Shown here one piece after another: positions 52,487 through 61,273 of a stretch of 64,000 bases of DNA. Made by a program: the position numbers and the translations under genes. The notes beneath the pieces were generated by a model. It did no database searches, had not been told where the DNA came from, and saw only the letters and a program-made list of their open reading frames with translations. Within the stretch, counting starts at the first letter, position 1. Each line of letters opens with the position of its first letter. Origin of the DNA: Pontibacter aydingkolensis (lineage in GTDB: Bacteria; Bacteroidota; Bacteroidia; Cytophagales; Hymenobacteraceae); contig NZ_JAHYXK010000014.1 of the NCBI RefSeq assembly GCF_019443125.1, forward strand, positions 47,588 through 111,587, read 5' to 3'.

Positions 52487-54676
52487 TTACTCCTGCGTTT
52501 CCTTCACTTTGATATCTGTACCCAGGCGCTGCAGGTAGGCAATCATGGCCACAATCTCAGACTCAGCCTTTACCTCGATGCCTTCTTTTTTCAGATCAGC
52601 CGCGATGCCGTTTGCCTGTTTCATCAGCTCTTCATTGGCATTGGCGATGTATTCCTCCTCGTAAGGCACACCCAGCTTTTTCAGCACTTTCAATTTATCC
52701 TGTGTCGTGCTCAGGTCTACTTCCTGTTCAAACAACCATGGGTAAGCCGGCATAATAGAGCCCGGCGACATAGAGGTTGGGTCCATCATGTGGTGGTAGT
52801 GCCAGCTGTGCGGATACTTACCTCCCACTCTGTGAAGATCCGGACCGGTACGCTTAGAGCCCCACAGGAAGTTGTGGTCGTACACAAACTCACCTGCTTT
52901 AGAGTACTCGCCGTAGCGTTCTGTTTCTGATCTGAACGGACGAACCATTTGCGTATGGCAGTTAACGCAACCCTCTTTAATGTACAGGTCGCGGCCATGC
53001 AGCTCCAGCGAAGTATAAGGCTTCACGCTGGCAATGGTCGGCACGTTAGATTTGATCACGAAGGCAGGTATAAACTCTACCAGACCACCTATCAGAATCG
53101 CAACAGTTGCCCAGATAGCCATTTGCGTAGGGCGTTTCTCAATCCATCTGTGCCAGTGACCGGCATTGTTAGATACTGTAGGTACAATTACCGGAGCTTC
53201 AGTTTTCTCGTTAGCAACCAAGCTACCAGACTTGGCAGTTTTATACAGGTTGTATACCATCAGGAACACACCGCCTAAGTATAATATACCACCGATACCA
53301 CGCAGGTAATACATCGGCACGATCTGCAACACAGTCTCCAGGAAGTTAGAATACTGCAGAGTACCTTCTGCTGTAAACTGTTTCCACATTAAACCTTGTG
53401 TAAAACCAGCCCAGTACATTGGAATGGCATAGAAAAGTATACCCAGCGTACCTAACCAGAAGTGTGTATTAGCAAGCTTCTTAGAGAATAGCTCAGTTTT
53501 ATAAAGGCGTGGGAACAACCAGTATAGCATGGCAAAAGTCAGGAAGCCGTTCCAACCAAGGGCACCCACGTGCACGTGCGCTACGATCCAGTCGGTGAAG
53601 TGCGCGATGGCATTCACATTCTTAAGCGACAGCATCGGACCTTCGAACGTAGCCATACCGTAAGCCGTAATAGCAACCACCATGAACTTAAGTACTGGCT
53701 CTTCGCGCACCTTATCCCAGGCACCACGCAGTGTTAGCAAGCCGTTGATCATACCACCCCAGCTTGGAGCAATCAGCATGATAGAGAATACTACACCCAG
53801 CGACTGTGCCCAGTCTGGCAATGAAGTATAAAGTAAGTGGTGCGGACCAGCCCAAATGTATATGAAGATCAGCGACCAGAAGTGTATGATAGACAATCTG
53901 TAGGAGTAAACCGGACGATTTGCAGCCTTAGGCAGGAAATAGTACATCAGGCCCAGGAACGGCGTTGTTAAGAAGAACGCAACCGCATTGTGGCCATACC
54001 ACCACTGCACCAGCGCATCCTGCACACCTGCATAACCAGAGTAGCTCTTTAAGAAGTTAACCGGCATCTCGTAAGAGTTTACAATGTGCAGTACTGCTAC
54101 CGTTAAGAACGTGGCGATGTAGAACCAAATAGCAACATACATGTGCTTCTCACGGCGCTTTGCAATCGTACCGAACATGTTCCAGCCAAATACCACCCAG
54201 ATCAGGGTAATGGCAATATCGATTGGCCACTCCAGTTCAGCGTATTCTTTTGATGTTGTGATACCTAACGGAAGCGTGATAACCGCAGAAACAATGATCA
54301 GCTGCCAGCCCCAGAAATTTATCTTGCTGAGGAGGTCTGAATACATGCGGGTTTTGCAAAGGCGCTGCAACGAGTAGTAAACACCCATAAAGATGGCGTT
54401 ACCCACAAAGGCAAAAATCACTGCATTGGTGTGCAGCGGCCTTACACGGCCAAACGTGGTGTACTGGTTACCCATGTTCACGTCCGGGTTTGCCAGCTGG
54501 AAGGCGATGATCACGCCTATCAGCATACCGGCAATGCCCCAGAACACGGTGGCTATACCAAAATCCCGAACGATTTTATTATCATAAAAGAACGTGTCGG
54601 TCACGCCCCGGTCCATACCCTTCGGCACAACCCGATCGGGCGCATTCTCTAAGACTTCAGCTACATTAGTTGACAT
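52487..54676 (-). CDS. ccoNO: Fused cbb3 oxidase subunits CcoN-CcoO
   Basis: 729 residues. Residues about 20-500 are CcoN with 12 helices and heme/copper ligands, among them RPLHTNAVIF (His82 region), WWYGHNAV and AHVHVGALGWNGF. The remainder is CcoO: a membrane anchor (MAIWATVAILIGGLVEFIPAFV) and a cytochrome c with CVNCHTQMVRPF and later PGSIMPAYPWL (axial Met). The fusion is normal for Bacteroidota. This is a terminal oxidase with high oxygen affinity. Two intact FNR-like sites lie at 54800-54833. Confidence 0.97.
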   Translation of the reverse strand: MSTNVAEVLENAPDRVVPKGMDRGVTDTFFYDNKIVRDFGIATVFWGIAGMLIGVIIAFQLANPDVNMGNQYTTFGRVRPLHTNAVIFAFVGNAIFMGVYYSLQRLCKTRMYSDLLSKINFWGWQLIIVSAVITLPLGITTSKEYAELEWPIDIAITLIWVVFGWNMFGTIAKRREKHMYVAIWFYIATFLTVAVLHIVNSYEMPVNFLKSYSGYAGVQDALVQWWYGHNAVAFFLTTPFLGLMYYFLPKAANRPVYSYRLSIIHFWSLIFIYIWAGPHHLLYTSLPDWAQSLGVVFSIMLIAPSWGGMINGLLTLRGAWDKVREEPVLKFMVVAITAYGMATFEGPMLSLKNVNAIAHFTDWIVAHVHVGALGWNGFLTFAMLYWLFPRLYKTELFSKKLANTHFWLGTLGILFYAIPMYWAGFTQGLMWKQFTAEGTLQYSNFLETVLQIVPMYYLRGIGGILYLGGVFLMVYNLYKTAKSGSLVANEKTEAPVIVPTVSNNAGHWHRWIEKRPTQMAIWATVAILIGGLVEFIPAFVIKSNVPTIASVKPYTSLELHGRDLYIKEGCVNCHTQMVRPFRSETERYGEYSKAGEFVYDHNFLWGSKRTGPDLHRVGGKYPHSWHYHHMMDPTSMSPGSIMPAYPWLFEQEVDLSTTQDKLKVLKKLGVPYEEEYIANANEELMKQANGIAADLKKEGIEVKAESEIVAMIAYLQRLGTDIKVKETQE

Positions 54677-54799
54677 GTGCGGTGTCCTCCGTTTTGTTTA
54701 AGTGTTGTATTTGTTTTGATGTTTTTCCTGTGAAGGAGGTCGATGAAAAAAAGCAATTATCGACGGTTCAAAATTCGGTAAGTATGAGTTCGGAAAAGA

Positions 54800-54833
54800 T
54801 GATGAATGTCAGTATAGGGATTGATTGATATCA
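54800..54833. promoter_or_regulatory. FNR/CRP-like site pair upstream of ccoNO
   Basis: TGATGAATGTCA (54800-54811) and TGATTGATATCA (54822-54833), both intact, 22 bp apart. The nearer site begins 124 bp upstream of the ccoNO start. Confidence 0.78.
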
Positions 54834-55388
54834 GCAGGGGGAGTAGGGTATTGGAATAAGGTTTATAGCGTTGGTTATTAAGCCTTGGTGAGTGGCTTTC
54901 CGCCTTTCTATCGAGCTCCTGCTGCTCCTCAGTCTTACTAGCTCATGGTTTCACCTTTGGCTTTGGTGCCCTCAAGCCGGGAGGCCTCGTCCTCGGGCAT
55001 CGCGCTGTCTATCTTTCCTTTGCTCCTACGTCGCAATGCCTCACTTGCGCTCGTCACCGGAAACCTAGAAGGCGCTCAACCCAAGGACTGAGATTGACAC
55101 TTCTTTGCAAGCGGCTAATGAGAAGGAAAGAAAGTATAAATTCTGATTCGTAGGGACAGGTCGCGACCTGTCCGAGGAATGGCCACAACTAAGAAGCTTA
55201 TACTTTGGCTAAATCAATAGCACAATTCCCCTCTTGAGAGGGGCAGGGGTGTGTTATAGCAAAGGCTTAACCTCCCTTCTACCAAGATCCTTTCAGGATG
55301 ACAGGAAAAATGGAATCCATTCAAACTACCCTTCCCTATTTCTAGGGGAGGCCAGGGTGGGGTAAACCAGTACTTCTAATGTATAAAC
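54834..55388. other. Intergenic region with GC-rich island, palindrome and repeats
   Basis: A GC-rich stretch (about 54880-55090) without a credible coding frame contrasts with the AT-rich rest. It starts near GGCTTTCCGCCTTTCTATCG and ends near GGAAACCTAGAAGGCG. The palindrome GGACAGGTCGCGACCTGTCC lies at 55154-55173. C-block repeats (CCCCTCTTGAGAGGGG about 55216; CCCTATTTCTAGGGGAGG about 55332) and the CCAAGATCCTTTCAGGATGA repeat (about 55281) follow. Confidence 0.6.
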
Positions 55389-55577
55389 TTAAGCTCCCTG
55401 CGGTTTATTGGCATCCTTACCTTTACCAGTTGGAGCTACCTCATTATCGAACAGCATGCGCACGGATGGCGTGTAATCGTCGTCGTACTGGCCGGAGCGA
55501 ACTGCCCATAGGAAAGCTCCCAGAAAAGCTGCCGCTACTGTTACGCTTATGGCTATCATTAAAAAGATGATGTACAT
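55389..55577 (-). CDS. ccoS: Cbb3 oxidase maturation protein CcoS
   Basis: 62 residues. One helix (IIFLMIAISVTVAAAFLGAFLWAV) is followed by RSGQYDDDYTPSVRMLFD, the CcoS signature. It lies 42 bp downstream of the ccoI gene in one transcript. CcoS is needed for cofactor insertion into CcoN. Confidence 0.93.
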   Translation of the reverse strand: MYIIFLMIAISVTVAAAFLGAFLWAVRSGQYDDDYTPSVRMLFDNEVAPTGKGKDANKPQGA

Positions 55578-55619
55578 TTTATTTAATTATTAATTAATAA
55601 TTATGAATTAGTAATTAGA

Positions 55620-58025
55620 TCAAAGCCCTGCTCTCTTAGCGGCAAACTTCACAGAAAGCGTTGCAAAAACAATCACACTAAGCGAACTGATCGGCATAAG
55701 TATGGCAGAGGCGATTGGGGAGAAAAGCCCCTGTACGGCCAGCGTTAGACCTATCACGTTATAAACCAGCGACACAGCAAAAGTGGCAAGTATAAGGCTC
55801 ATGGTCTTTTTAGAGAAGGCCAGAAACTTGCTTAGCTTATCAAAGGCTGTTGCGTCCAAAATGGCATCGCAGGACGGTGAAAAGTTGGTAACGCTGTTGG
55901 TCAGCGCAATACCTGCATCGCTTTGCTTTAGGGCTCCGGCATCATTCAGTCCATCGCCCACCATCAGCACTTTATGATGCATGGCCTGAAACGCCTGTAT
56001 ACTTTCCAGCTTCTGTACCGGTGACTGGTTAAATACCAGCTCTGCCTCTGGCCCTAGCAGTTCGCGCAGCCTTGCCTCTTCGTGGTTATTATCGCCGGAT
56101 AGTACGGCTATTTTTTTGTCACCTAGGTCATGTAATATACTTTTCAATCCATCGCGGTACACGTTGTAAAAAGTATAATAACCCAGCAACATGCCATTCC
56201 ACGACACATAAACAGTAGTCTTAAGCGTATCTGTGGTTTTATCTGAAGGCACACCTAAATAGGCTGCAGAACCAACTCTTATCAAATGGCCGTTTACTTC
56301 ACCTCTCAAACCCTTACCGGCAAACTCCTGAAAATGCTCCACATTCAAAGGAGCCTCTTTTAGATTCTCACTGATGCGCTGGCTTAGCGGGTGCGTAGAG
56401 TGGCGCAGTACCGAAAGTATACTTCGCTCCTGCTCTGCTGTTAAAGCTTTGCCTGTGTAGGTTACCTCGGCTGCACTTGGCTCGGTAAGCGTACCGGTTT
56501 TGTCGAACACTACAGTGTCTATTTTAGCAAGACTCTCTACTACAGAGGTGTTTTTAAGGTAGAATTTATTCCTGCCGAACACACACATAGTATGGCCGTG
56601 CACAAAAGGCGTAGCCAGCGATAAGGCGCATGGGCAGGCAATGATCAGCACAGACGTAAAGGCACGCATGGCCATATCCGTATCGCGCGGTACCCAATAC
56701 CAGAGGGTTCCGATGGCGACAATCACGGTGACGATCACAAACCATTGACCGGCTTTATTTGCGTAAGTTGCAACAGAAGAGTGCTTCTCCTCTTTAGAGA
56801 AGGCGCTATCGTTCCAGAGCTGTGTCAGGTAGCCCTGCGATACTTCTTTTACCACCTCTACCTCAATGCTCTCTCCTACCTGTCGGCCACCGGCATAAAT
56901 GATCTCACCGGCTACTTTTTCCTCTGGTTCAGACTCACCGGTCACAAAGCTGTAGTCAATCATGGCAGTACCTCTCAGAAGTATGGCATCGGCTGGCACT
57001 AGCTCCTGGTTACGGATCCGTATTCTATCCCCGATCTTTAAGTTTCTGACTGCCATAGAAGTTTCCTCCCCGTCTTTCAGCACCGTAACCGACACCGGAA
57101 AGTAAGAAGTATAATCTCTGTCGAAAGAAAGGGAATCGTAAGTTCTCTGCTGGAAATATTTACCGATCAGCATAAAAAACACAAGGCCCGTAAACGAATC
57201 GTAATAACCCGGGCCAGTCCCTGTTGTGATCTCATACAAGCTCACAAAGAAAAGCGCCGTCAGGCCAAGTGCGATCGGGAAGTCTATGTTCACGAAACGC
57301 TGCTTCAGACCCTCCCAAGCCGAGGTATAAAAGCCACGGGCACTATAGAACAGCACAGGAATAGAAAGTATAAGGCTCAGGTAGCCAAAGAAAGAGCCGA
57401 AGGTGCGCTGCAGATCATCGGCAACCGCCAGGTAATCCGGGAATGCCATCAACATAACGTTACCAAAGCAAAAGCCTGCAATACCCAATTTATAGATTAT
57501 AGTGTGGCTCTGCTTCTTAACTTTTTTGCCATCGGTATCGGCCAGGGTAATCTCCGGTTCGTAGCCTAATCGGGCCAGTAAAGTTACCACTTCGCGCAGG
57601 GTGGTTTTCTGATGGAAGTATGTTAGCGAGATCTCTTTGCGGAGGAAGTTTACCGTAGACTCCGAGATACCCGAATTTAGTTTGAACAGGTTCTCCAGCA
57701 GCCAGATACAGGAGCTGCAATGCATCTGCGGAACATAGAACGTTAGCTTGCAGATGTCGTCGTTCTTGAAATTGACAAGCTGTGCTTCTACCCCGGCATC
57801 GTCAAGGTAAGCAAAACGGGCATCAGATGCCTGCGCTTTACCTGATATGCCCGGATTCTGCTCCAGGTTATAGTAAGTGCAGAGGTTATTTTCCTCGAGT
57901 AATTCGTAAACGGTTTTGCACCCGGCGCAGCAAAAAGCTTTGTCGTGTGCTACGATCACTTCATCCACGCAAGCATCCCCGCAATGGTAGCAAGTCTGAA
58001 TATTGGTTTGGAGTGCGGCTTCCAT
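55620..58025 (-). CDS. ccoI: Copper-transporting P1B-ATPase CcoI (FixI)
   Basis: About 801 residues from the ATG at 58023-58025; an ATG nine codons earlier (58052) is also possible. The N-terminus has a Cys-rich metal-binding stretch (CYHCGDAC, FCCAGCKTVYELLEEN) and an HMA domain with MHCSSCIWLLENL. The transport core has ACPCALSLATP (CPC site), DKTGTLTEP (phosphorylated Asp) and GDGLNDAGAL. It pumps copper out of the cytoplasm for the CcoN CuB centre. The FNR-like pair at 58081-58114 fits the later start better, since RNA would then start near 58045. Confidence 0.95.
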   Translation of the reverse strand: MEAALQTNIQTCYHCGDACVDEVIVAHDKAFCCAGCKTVYELLEENNLCTYYNLEQNPGISGKAQASDARFAYLDDAGVEAQLVNFKNDDICKLTFYVPQMHCSSCIWLLENLFKLNSGISESTVNFLRKEISLTYFHQKTTLREVVTLLARLGYEPEITLADTDGKKVKKQSHTIIYKLGIAGFCFGNVMLMAFPDYLAVADDLQRTFGSFFGYLSLILSIPVLFYSARGFYTSAWEGLKQRFVNIDFPIALGLTALFFVSLYEITTGTGPGYYDSFTGLVFFMLIGKYFQQRTYDSLSFDRDYTSYFPVSVTVLKDGEETSMAVRNLKIGDRIRIRNQELVPADAILLRGTAMIDYSFVTGESEPEEKVAGEIIYAGGRQVGESIEVEVVKEVSQGYLTQLWNDSAFSKEEKHSSVATYANKAGQWFVIVTVIVAIGTLWYWVPRDTDMAMRAFTSVLIIACPCALSLATPFVHGHTMCVFGRNKFYLKNTSVVESLAKIDTVVFDKTGTLTEPSAAEVTYTGKALTAEQERSILSVLRHSTHPLSQRISENLKEAPLNVEHFQEFAGKGLRGEVNGHLIRVGSAAYLGVPSDKTTDTLKTTVYVSWNGMLLGYYTFYNVYRDGLKSILHDLGDKKIAVLSGDNNHEEARLRELLGPEAELVFNQSPVQKLESIQAFQAMHHKVLMVGDGLNDAGALKQSDAGIALTNSVTNFSPSCDAILDATAFDKLSKFLAFSKKTMSLILATFAVSLVYNVIGLTLAVQGLFSPIASAILMPISSLSVIVFATLSVKFAAKRAGL

Positions 58026-58080
58026 CTCAATTGTCTTTTTAGTCTGATACAAAAGTACTTAGGCGCACTTCCTTAAATGA

Positions 58081-58114
58081 TGATAAGTGTCAGTTATGGT
58101 GTTGATTTATGTCA
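58081..58114. promoter_or_regulatory. FNR/CRP-like site pair upstream of ccoI
   Basis: TGATAAGTGTCA (58081-58092) and TGATTTATGTCA (58103-58114; extended TTGATTTATGTCAA matches the classical FNR consensus), 22 bp apart. They lie between ccoI and a possible rightward small-RNA promoter at 58138. Confidence 0.8.
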
Positions 58115-58149
58115 ATGGCACCTACCTGACAATCGTATACTTTTGTAGT

Positions 58150-58328
58150 GTTGTATTAAAAGATTTACGGGAGCTTTACTTGAGACTTGAAAGTATAAAC
58201 CTGCCCTAGCGCTGGTTGGCCTGAAAGTATAAAGCAGCATTTTATATAGAGTTTAGTTTAGTATATGGTATACATTCGGCCTCCCTGGCCGTTTTAAAAG
58301 CAGGCTACTTTGTGGCCTGCTTTTCCAT
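58150..58328 (+). ncRNA. Candidate FNR-linked small RNA
   Basis: TACTTTTG at 58138-58145 fits the Bacteroidota -7 element TAnnTTTG, and AAAAGCAGGC with GCCTGCTTTT (58296-58324) forms a 10-bp terminator stem. No credible open frame lies between. An about 175-nt transcript would begin next to the FNR-like pair that also faces ccoI. It might be an analogue of oxygen-regulated small RNAs such as FnrS (analogy only; no homology claimed). The same hairpin could instead be a terminator for the leftward hemN. Confidence 0.35.
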
Positions 58329-58403
58329 TTTAAGTGTTTTTGGATAAGGAGGGGCAGGGGTGGTTGGACTAGGTGCTGCAGATTACATACTTAGCAAAAC
58401 AAA

Positions 58404-58432
58404 ACACCCCAGCACATAAAGCACCGGGGCAT
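58404..58432 (-). terminator. Terminator downstream of hemN
   Basis: On the minus strand CCCCGGTGC pairs with GTGCTGGGG (with G-U pairs) around a short loop, then TGTTTTGTTTTG. It lies 34-62 bp past the hemN stop. Confidence 0.65.
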
Positions 58433-58465
58433 TCCTATCAAAACACTATGTCTAACTTTGTTGTC

Positions 58466-59848
58466 TTAAATGGCCTTGCTGAACACCTGTTGTTCGTACG
58501 GCGCTGCTTGCCTTAGCCTCAGATCGAAAACCATGCATATGTTACGGGTAAAAGCCTTACCAACAGGAGTTACAGTTAACCTGTGGTTTTCCAGTTCAAT
58601 AATGCCTTCTTTCTGCATCTCTTTCAGCTGGTCAATGGCCTCATCATTGAGCATACTTAACAGACCTAAATCCAGATAAAGCTCACTCCTACAGGCAATT
58701 TCAAGTATAGCCTCTTTCAGCCTTAGGTCTTCTTGTGTTAAAAAGTGGCCTTTAAGTATTGCCAGCTCACCGTTAAGCACAGCTTCTTTGTAGGTTTCTA
58801 CTTTCTTCAGGTTTTGCATATAGCCATACTTTGCATCGCTGATCGATGAGGTACCCAGGCCAATTAACAGATCAGTTTGAAAGGTAGTATAGCCCATAAA
58901 ATTCCGATGCAACTCTTTCTGCTCCCAGGCTTTATAAAGGGCATCCTGTGGCAAGGCAAAATGATCCATGCCGATATCAGTGTAACCTAAGGCTTTAAAT
59001 TTCTCTAGCCCCAGTTCATAAAGCGCGCGTTTCTCTGCATTATCAGGAAGGTCTTTATCAGAGTAGCTGCGCTGGCCCGGCTTTACCCACGGCACGTGCG
59101 CATAAGAGTAAAAAGCAATACGGTCCGGCATCAGTTCAGCCACCTTGTCTATTGTTTCGCTTACGCTTTGAAGCGTTTGGTAAGGCAGGCCGTAGATCAA
59201 ATCAAAATTCACTGAGTCATAACCAATCCTGCGAGCCTCATCGGTTACGTGTTTTACGTTTTCGTAAGGCTGAATGCGGTTAATGGTAATTTGCACTTTC
59301 GGATCAAAGTCCTGAATGCCAAAACTTACTCTTCTAAAGCCTAAGTCATAAAGCGTTTCCAGGTGCGCTGTAGTCGTATTGTTCGGATGTCCTTCAAAGC
59401 TGAATTCTTTCTCAGGATGAAGTATGGCTCCCTCGTAAATTCCCTCCAGCAGCTTGCGCAGGTTTTCCGGTTTAAAAAATGTTGGCGTGCCTCCACCCAA
59501 GTGCAACTCCCGGATAATCGGTTTCTCTGAAAACTGCTGCAAGTATAAACCCCACTCAGCAAGTATGGCCTGTATGTAACCCTCCTCTACGCTATGATTT
59601 TTGGTGATGCGCGTGTTGCAGCCACAGTAGGTACAAAGCACTTCGCAAAATGGCAGGTGTATATAAAGGCTGATTCCTTTGGCAGCATTAGACTCCGCAA
59701 AAGTATACTTTACTACATCCATCCACTGTGCCGCAGCCGGTATCTCCTTGTCCCAGTAAGGTACCGTGGGGTAACTGGTGTAACGTGGTGCCGGTACATT
59801 ATACTTCTGTATCAGGTATTCCTGCTGTTCGTTTACGTTCATCATCAA
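58466..59848 (-). CDS. hemN: Oxygen-independent coproporphyrinogen III oxidase
   Basis: 460 residues. Radical SAM Cys motif in LPFCEVLCTYCGC (CxxxCxxC), LHLGGGTPTFF, FEGHPNNTT and FGIQDFDPKVQ are all HemN features. The C-terminal HemN domain follows. The enzyme makes protoporphyrinogen IX without oxygen, allowing heme synthesis at low oxygen. An FNR-like site at 59921-59932 lies 73 bp upstream, between it and hemH. Confidence 0.96.
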   Translation of the reverse strand: MMMNVNEQQEYLIQKYNVPAPRYTSYPTVPYWDKEIPAAAQWMDVVKYTFAESNAAKGISLYIHLPFCEVLCTYCGCNTRITKNHSVEEGYIQAILAEWGLYLQQFSEKPIIRELHLGGGTPTFFKPENLRKLLEGIYEGAILHPEKEFSFEGHPNNTTTAHLETLYDLGFRRVSFGIQDFDPKVQITINRIQPYENVKHVTDEARRIGYDSVNFDLIYGLPYQTLQSVSETIDKVAELMPDRIAFYSYAHVPWVKPGQRSYSDKDLPDNAEKRALYELGLEKFKALGYTDIGMDHFALPQDALYKAWEQKELHRNFMGYTTFQTDLLIGLGTSSISDAKYGYMQNLKKVETYKEAVLNGELAILKGHFLTQEDLRLKEAILEIACRSELYLDLGLLSMLNDEAIDQLKEMQKEGIIELENHRLTVTPVGKAFTRNICMVFDLRLRQAAPYEQQVFSKAI

Positions 59849-59898
59849 AAGCGATTATTTACTACTGCAAATTTCTCAGAAAGCAGCCAGCACATAAA

Positions 59899-59954
59899 TG
59901 ACTGTAAACAGGCCAGATGGTGATATTTGTCATCTTTTGCATTGATAAGGCTCA
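59899..59954. promoter_or_regulatory. FNR/CRP-like site cluster between hemN and hemH
   Basis: TGATATTTGTCA (59921-59932) is intact. TGACTGTAAACA (59899-59910) and TGATAAGGCTCA (59943-59954) are degenerate copies, each 22 bp from the centre one. The array could serve both divergent genes. Confidence 0.6.
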
Positions 59955-60009
59955 TACCTGCAAAAGTAACCCAAGCTTAATTTTGCAGGAATAATCTAAT
60001 AAAAAGACC

Positions 60010-61065
60010 ATGATTAATTCGGATATAACAGGCGTATTATTGGTAAACCAAGGCACCCCCGACTCTTTTGAGGTAGCAGATGTGCGTAAGTACCTGCGCG
60101 AATTCCTGATGGATGAACGGGTGATCGATATTCCATATCTGCAGCGCTGGCCGCTTGTAAACCTGATCATTGCCCCTACCCGTACACCAAAGTCTGCTAA
60201 AGTATACCAGGAACTCTGGACACCAGAGGGATCTCCGCTTAAAGTATACGGCAACCAGGTGGTAGATCTTTTACAGCAGTCTTTACGAGAAAATTACCTT
60301 GTAAAATTGGGCATGCGGTATCAGAACCCGTCTATTCAGGAGGCACTTAAATCGTTTAAACAAGCTGGTGTTTCAAAGCTGATCGTGCTGCCGCTTTATC
60401 CGCAGTATGCCTCTGCCACAACAGGCTCAGTGTATCAAAAAGTGATGGAGCTGATGCAGGGCTGGCAAATAATGCCGGAGCTTAAGTTTATCAACAACTT
60501 TACAGATCACCCAAAATTCATAGAAGCGTTTGCCGCAGTTGGCAGAAAGTACATGGAAGCCGAAAAGTATGAGCATTATGTATTTACGTACCATGGCTTG
60601 CCTGAACGACAGCTACATAAAGATGATACCTACAGCAGCTGTGAAGAAGGAAGATGTGCCACGCACTACCATGCAGGAAACAAATACTGCTACCGGGCAC
60701 AATGCTACGAAACCACGCGCTTAATGGCGCAGGAGCTGGGCATTTCACCGGACAACTACACGGTGGCCTTTCAATCGCGTTTGGGCAACTCTCCCTGGAT
60801 ACAGCCTTATACCGACGATGTAATAAAGCAACTGGCAAACACAGGAATAAAGAAAGTACTCGCTTTCGCACCCTCTTTTATCGCTGACTGCTTGGAAACC
60901 ACAGTAGAAGTTGGCAGAGAGTATAAAGAGCTTTTCGAAGCGCATGGCGGCGCGCATTGGCAACTGGCAGAAAGCCTGAATACCATTCCACTATGGATAG
61001 ATTGCCTGCACGAACTGGTAACTGAAACAGCAGTAAAGCATAGCCAGGCACTTAAAGTAGCTTAG
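60010..61065 (+). CDS. hemH: Ferrochelatase
   Basis: 351 residues. It begins TGVLLVNQGTPDSFEVADV. YVFTYHGLPERQ carries the catalytic His, and VAFQSRLGNSPWIQPYTDD and FAPSFIADCLETTVE are conserved ferrochelatase blocks. Cys-rich SSCEEGRCATHYHAGNKYCY may bind an iron-sulfur cluster, as in some bacterial and animal enzymes. It inserts Fe2+ into protoporphyrin IX. Divergent from hemN, it completes heme synthesis in the same low-oxygen regulon. Confidence 0.96.
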   Translation: MINSDITGVLLVNQGTPDSFEVADVRKYLREFLMDERVIDIPYLQRWPLVNLIIAPTRTPKSAKVYQELWTPEGSPLKVYGNQVVDLLQQSLRENYLVKLGMRYQNPSIQEALKSFKQAGVSKLIVLPLYPQYASATTGSVYQKVMELMQGWQIMPELKFINNFTDHPKFIEAFAAVGRKYMEAEKYEHYVFTYHGLPERQLHKDDTYSSCEEGRCATHYHAGNKYCYRAQCYETTRLMAQELGISPDNYTVAFQSRLGNSPWIQPYTDDVIKQLANTGIKKVLAFAPSFIADCLETTVEVGREYKELFEAHGGAHWQLAESLNTIPLWIDCLHELVTETAVKHSQALKVA

Positions 61066-61273
61066 TTATACTTGCTGAATAAGTATCTATACTTGCCATT
61101 TACTCAAGTGTATAATTGCACCAAACCAATTTCTATAAATTAGCCAAAGCAAGGTATTAATTAGGAGCGTATTAGCTGTAATAGGTCCAAACTGCGTATG
61201 CACTCATAACTTACAGGGTTGACTCCAGGGTTAACCCTTAAACATTTTATAACCTAAAATAAACTTAATACCT

